Shown: piece by piece, positions 63,387-64,000 of the stretch
Numbering within the stretch: the first letter of the stretch is position 1
Layout of the letters: each line of letters starts with the position of its first letter
Assembly (NCBI GenBank): GCA_016790165.1
Contig: JAEUPL010000005.1
Coordinates: forward strand, 146,843 to 210,842
DNA from: Burkholderiales bacterium
Lineage (GTDB): Bacteria > Pseudomonadota > Gammaproteobacteria > Burkholderiales > Casimicrobiaceae
Direction of reading: 5' to 3'
Length of the DNA: 64,000 nt
Position numbers and translations under genes: made by a program
Notes under the pieces: generated by a model
What the model was told of the DNA's origin: nothing
The model's input: only the letters and a program-made list of their open reading frames with translations
Databases searched by the model: none

Positions 63387-63738
63387 GAAGGGTTGAAGGG
63401 TTCCGTTCGGTCACACGGTCGAGAACATCAATCAGAAGTTCACGCTTACGCTGGGCGCTCAACGACTCGACCGCTTCCAGGCGATCACGCAGGCGCTCCA
63501 CGCGTCGAATCGTCTTCGATTCGACCTCCTTGAATTTGTGTGGAAAGAGGAAGCAGATTCGCTCGCCGGTCAGCAGTTCAAAGGCGATGGCAATCTCAAG
63601 GCTAGGCGCACGATGTCCGTTCTCGATACGAGATACGTGTGTCGTGCTCTTGATCCCGAGCAGTGACGCAATTTCCTTCTGCTTAAGAGCGAATCCACGC
63701 CGCCACGGTCGCAGCCGTGGCCGAACAGGAGTGTGCAT
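63376..63738 (-). CDS. XRE-family transcriptional regulator
   Basis: A 120-residue helix-turn-helix protein (FALKQKEIASLLGIKSTTHVSRIENGHRAPSLEIAIAFELL) with a basic coiled tail (RRVERLRDRLEAVESL). First gene of the XRE/RuvC-like pair. A small palindrome (63751-63770) lies just before the ATG and may be its own operator. The ribosome-binding site is weak. Confidence 0.8.
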   Translation of the reverse strand: MHTPVRPRLRPWRRGFALKQKEIASLLGIKSTTHVSRIENGHRAPSLEIAIAFELLTGERICFLFPHKFKEVESKTIRRVERLRDRLEAVESLSAQRKRELLIDVLDRVTERNPSTLHVE

Positions 63739-63750
63739 GGTTCTATAAGT

Positions 63751-63770
63751 AGTTCCCGTTAGCAGGAACT
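63751..63770. promoter_or_regulatory. Inverted repeat upstream of the XRE gene
   Basis: AGTTCC, 8-nt spacer, GGAACT, 12 bp before the start codon; candidate autoregulatory operator. Confidence 0.5.
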
Positions 63771-63865
63771 GCCCCTAGTGTGTGCCGGAAAGCGATCTGC
63801 GGGTAGGGGGTGGAATGTGCCTGTGGGGATAACTCCGCAGTTCGTCATCAAAAATGCGCGCTAGA

Positions 63866-64000
63866 TGTGATGTTTCAATAGGTTGTTCACCTGAAAGATT
63901 CTGGGAGACTGGAGTTACCACGCTTCAGAACTCTCAGAGGAAATCAACCAGGTGAACAGCCATAAGAATGCCAGATTGACCGTGGAAGGACGCAAGTTGC
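63866..64000 (+). mobile_element. IS481-family insertion sequence, left end (truncated by window)
   Basis: The left end begins TGTGATGTTTCAATAGGTTG, close to the known IS481 terminus. It is preceded by GCTAGA (63860-63865), fitting the NCTAGN target preferred by IS481. The rest lies beyond the window. Confidence 0.8.
63952..64000 (+). CDS. IS481-family transposase, N-terminal fragment (partial)
   Basis: From the GTG at 63952 (AGAGGAAA upstream) the frame reads VNSHKNARLTVEGRKL, the usual N-terminus of IS481 transposases. It is cut off by the window edge. Confidence 0.75.
   Translation, partial: MNSHKNARLTVEGRKL

Larger units (their letters stand above)
55990..64000. mobile_element. Genomic island integrated into comM (left part)
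   Basis: From the comM junction to the right edge the base composition becomes visibly more AT-rich. Genes are all accessory: serine recombinase, Tlde1-like protein, nuclease, XRE-nuclease-STAND protein, XRE/RuvC-like pair and an IS481-family element. The far end and remaining comM sequence are not in view. Confidence 0.8.

Overview
The window looks like about 64 kb of chromosome from a GC-rich betaproteobacterium, probably Burkholderiales-like; the genus cannot be fixed from sequence alone. The indicators are an alanine/lysine/proline-repeat histone H1-like protein, a Bug-type (TctC) binding protein, the ybeZ-ybeY-corC-lnt block, a CIRCE-controlled groESL operon, cyaY divergent from lptM, and a MocR/TauR-controlled taurine cluster.

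Layout. 1-2.2 kb: histone-like protein, LptM, CyaY and a YgjP-type metallopeptidase. 2.2-7 kb: a minus-strand run glyQ-glyS-small membrane protein-gmhB-plsC. 7-12.5 kb: phoH-ybeY-corC-lnt-acyltransferase. 12.6-18.3 kb: an orphan GspE/PilB-type ATPase, ppc and oxyR. 18.4-22.3 kb: a lipid/acyl-CoA patch, with a wax ester synthase/DGAT divergent from acyl-CoA-binding protein, then a thioredoxin-like protein, a thiol dioxygenase and an enoyl-CoA hydratase. 22.4-28 kb: cytochrome c'/b561/MarR, DacB, a DUF4870-like protein, a small acidic protein and an S41 protease. 28.0-30.4 kb: a complete IS1595-family element with passenger genes. 30.5-34.4 kb: aminotransferase, RNase D-like exonuclease, SDR, Bug protein. 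34.6-37.1 kb: groES-groEL. 37.1-40.2 kb: TPR-GGDEF cyclase and a HAD-UbiA fusion. 40.3-46.1 kb: tauC-tauB-tauA-aminotransferase and the divergent MocR regulator. 46.1-50.9 kb: waaA and rfbBACD (dTDP-L-rhamnose). 50.9-55.5 kb: secreted serine protease, MOSC protein, cytochrome c4, EngB.

From about 55.99 kb to the right edge lies an AT-richer island whose large serine recombinase is fused in frame to the 3' remnant of comM, which marks the integration site. Its cargo is a Tlde1-like (DUF2778) protein, a secreted staphylococcal-type nuclease, a 1333-residue protein joining an XRE helix-turn-helix, an Mrr-like PD-(D/E)xK nuclease, a STAND NTPase and a long helical repeat region, and an XRE plus RuvC-like gene pair. 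An IS481-family element begins at 63866.

The two strongest candidates for undescribed biology are (1) the XRE-nuclease-STAND protein, whose start is preceded by a perfect 22-bp-arm palindrome, suggesting a self-repressed Avs-like defence gene, and (2) the IS1595 element (28012-30355). The latter has an 8-bp target duplication, inward promoters built into both terminal repeats, a HARE-like winged-helix protein, a SinR/Cas2-like small protein, and a tRNA-like RNA followed by a near-perfect anti-16S Shine-Dalgarno and a 14-codon ORF.
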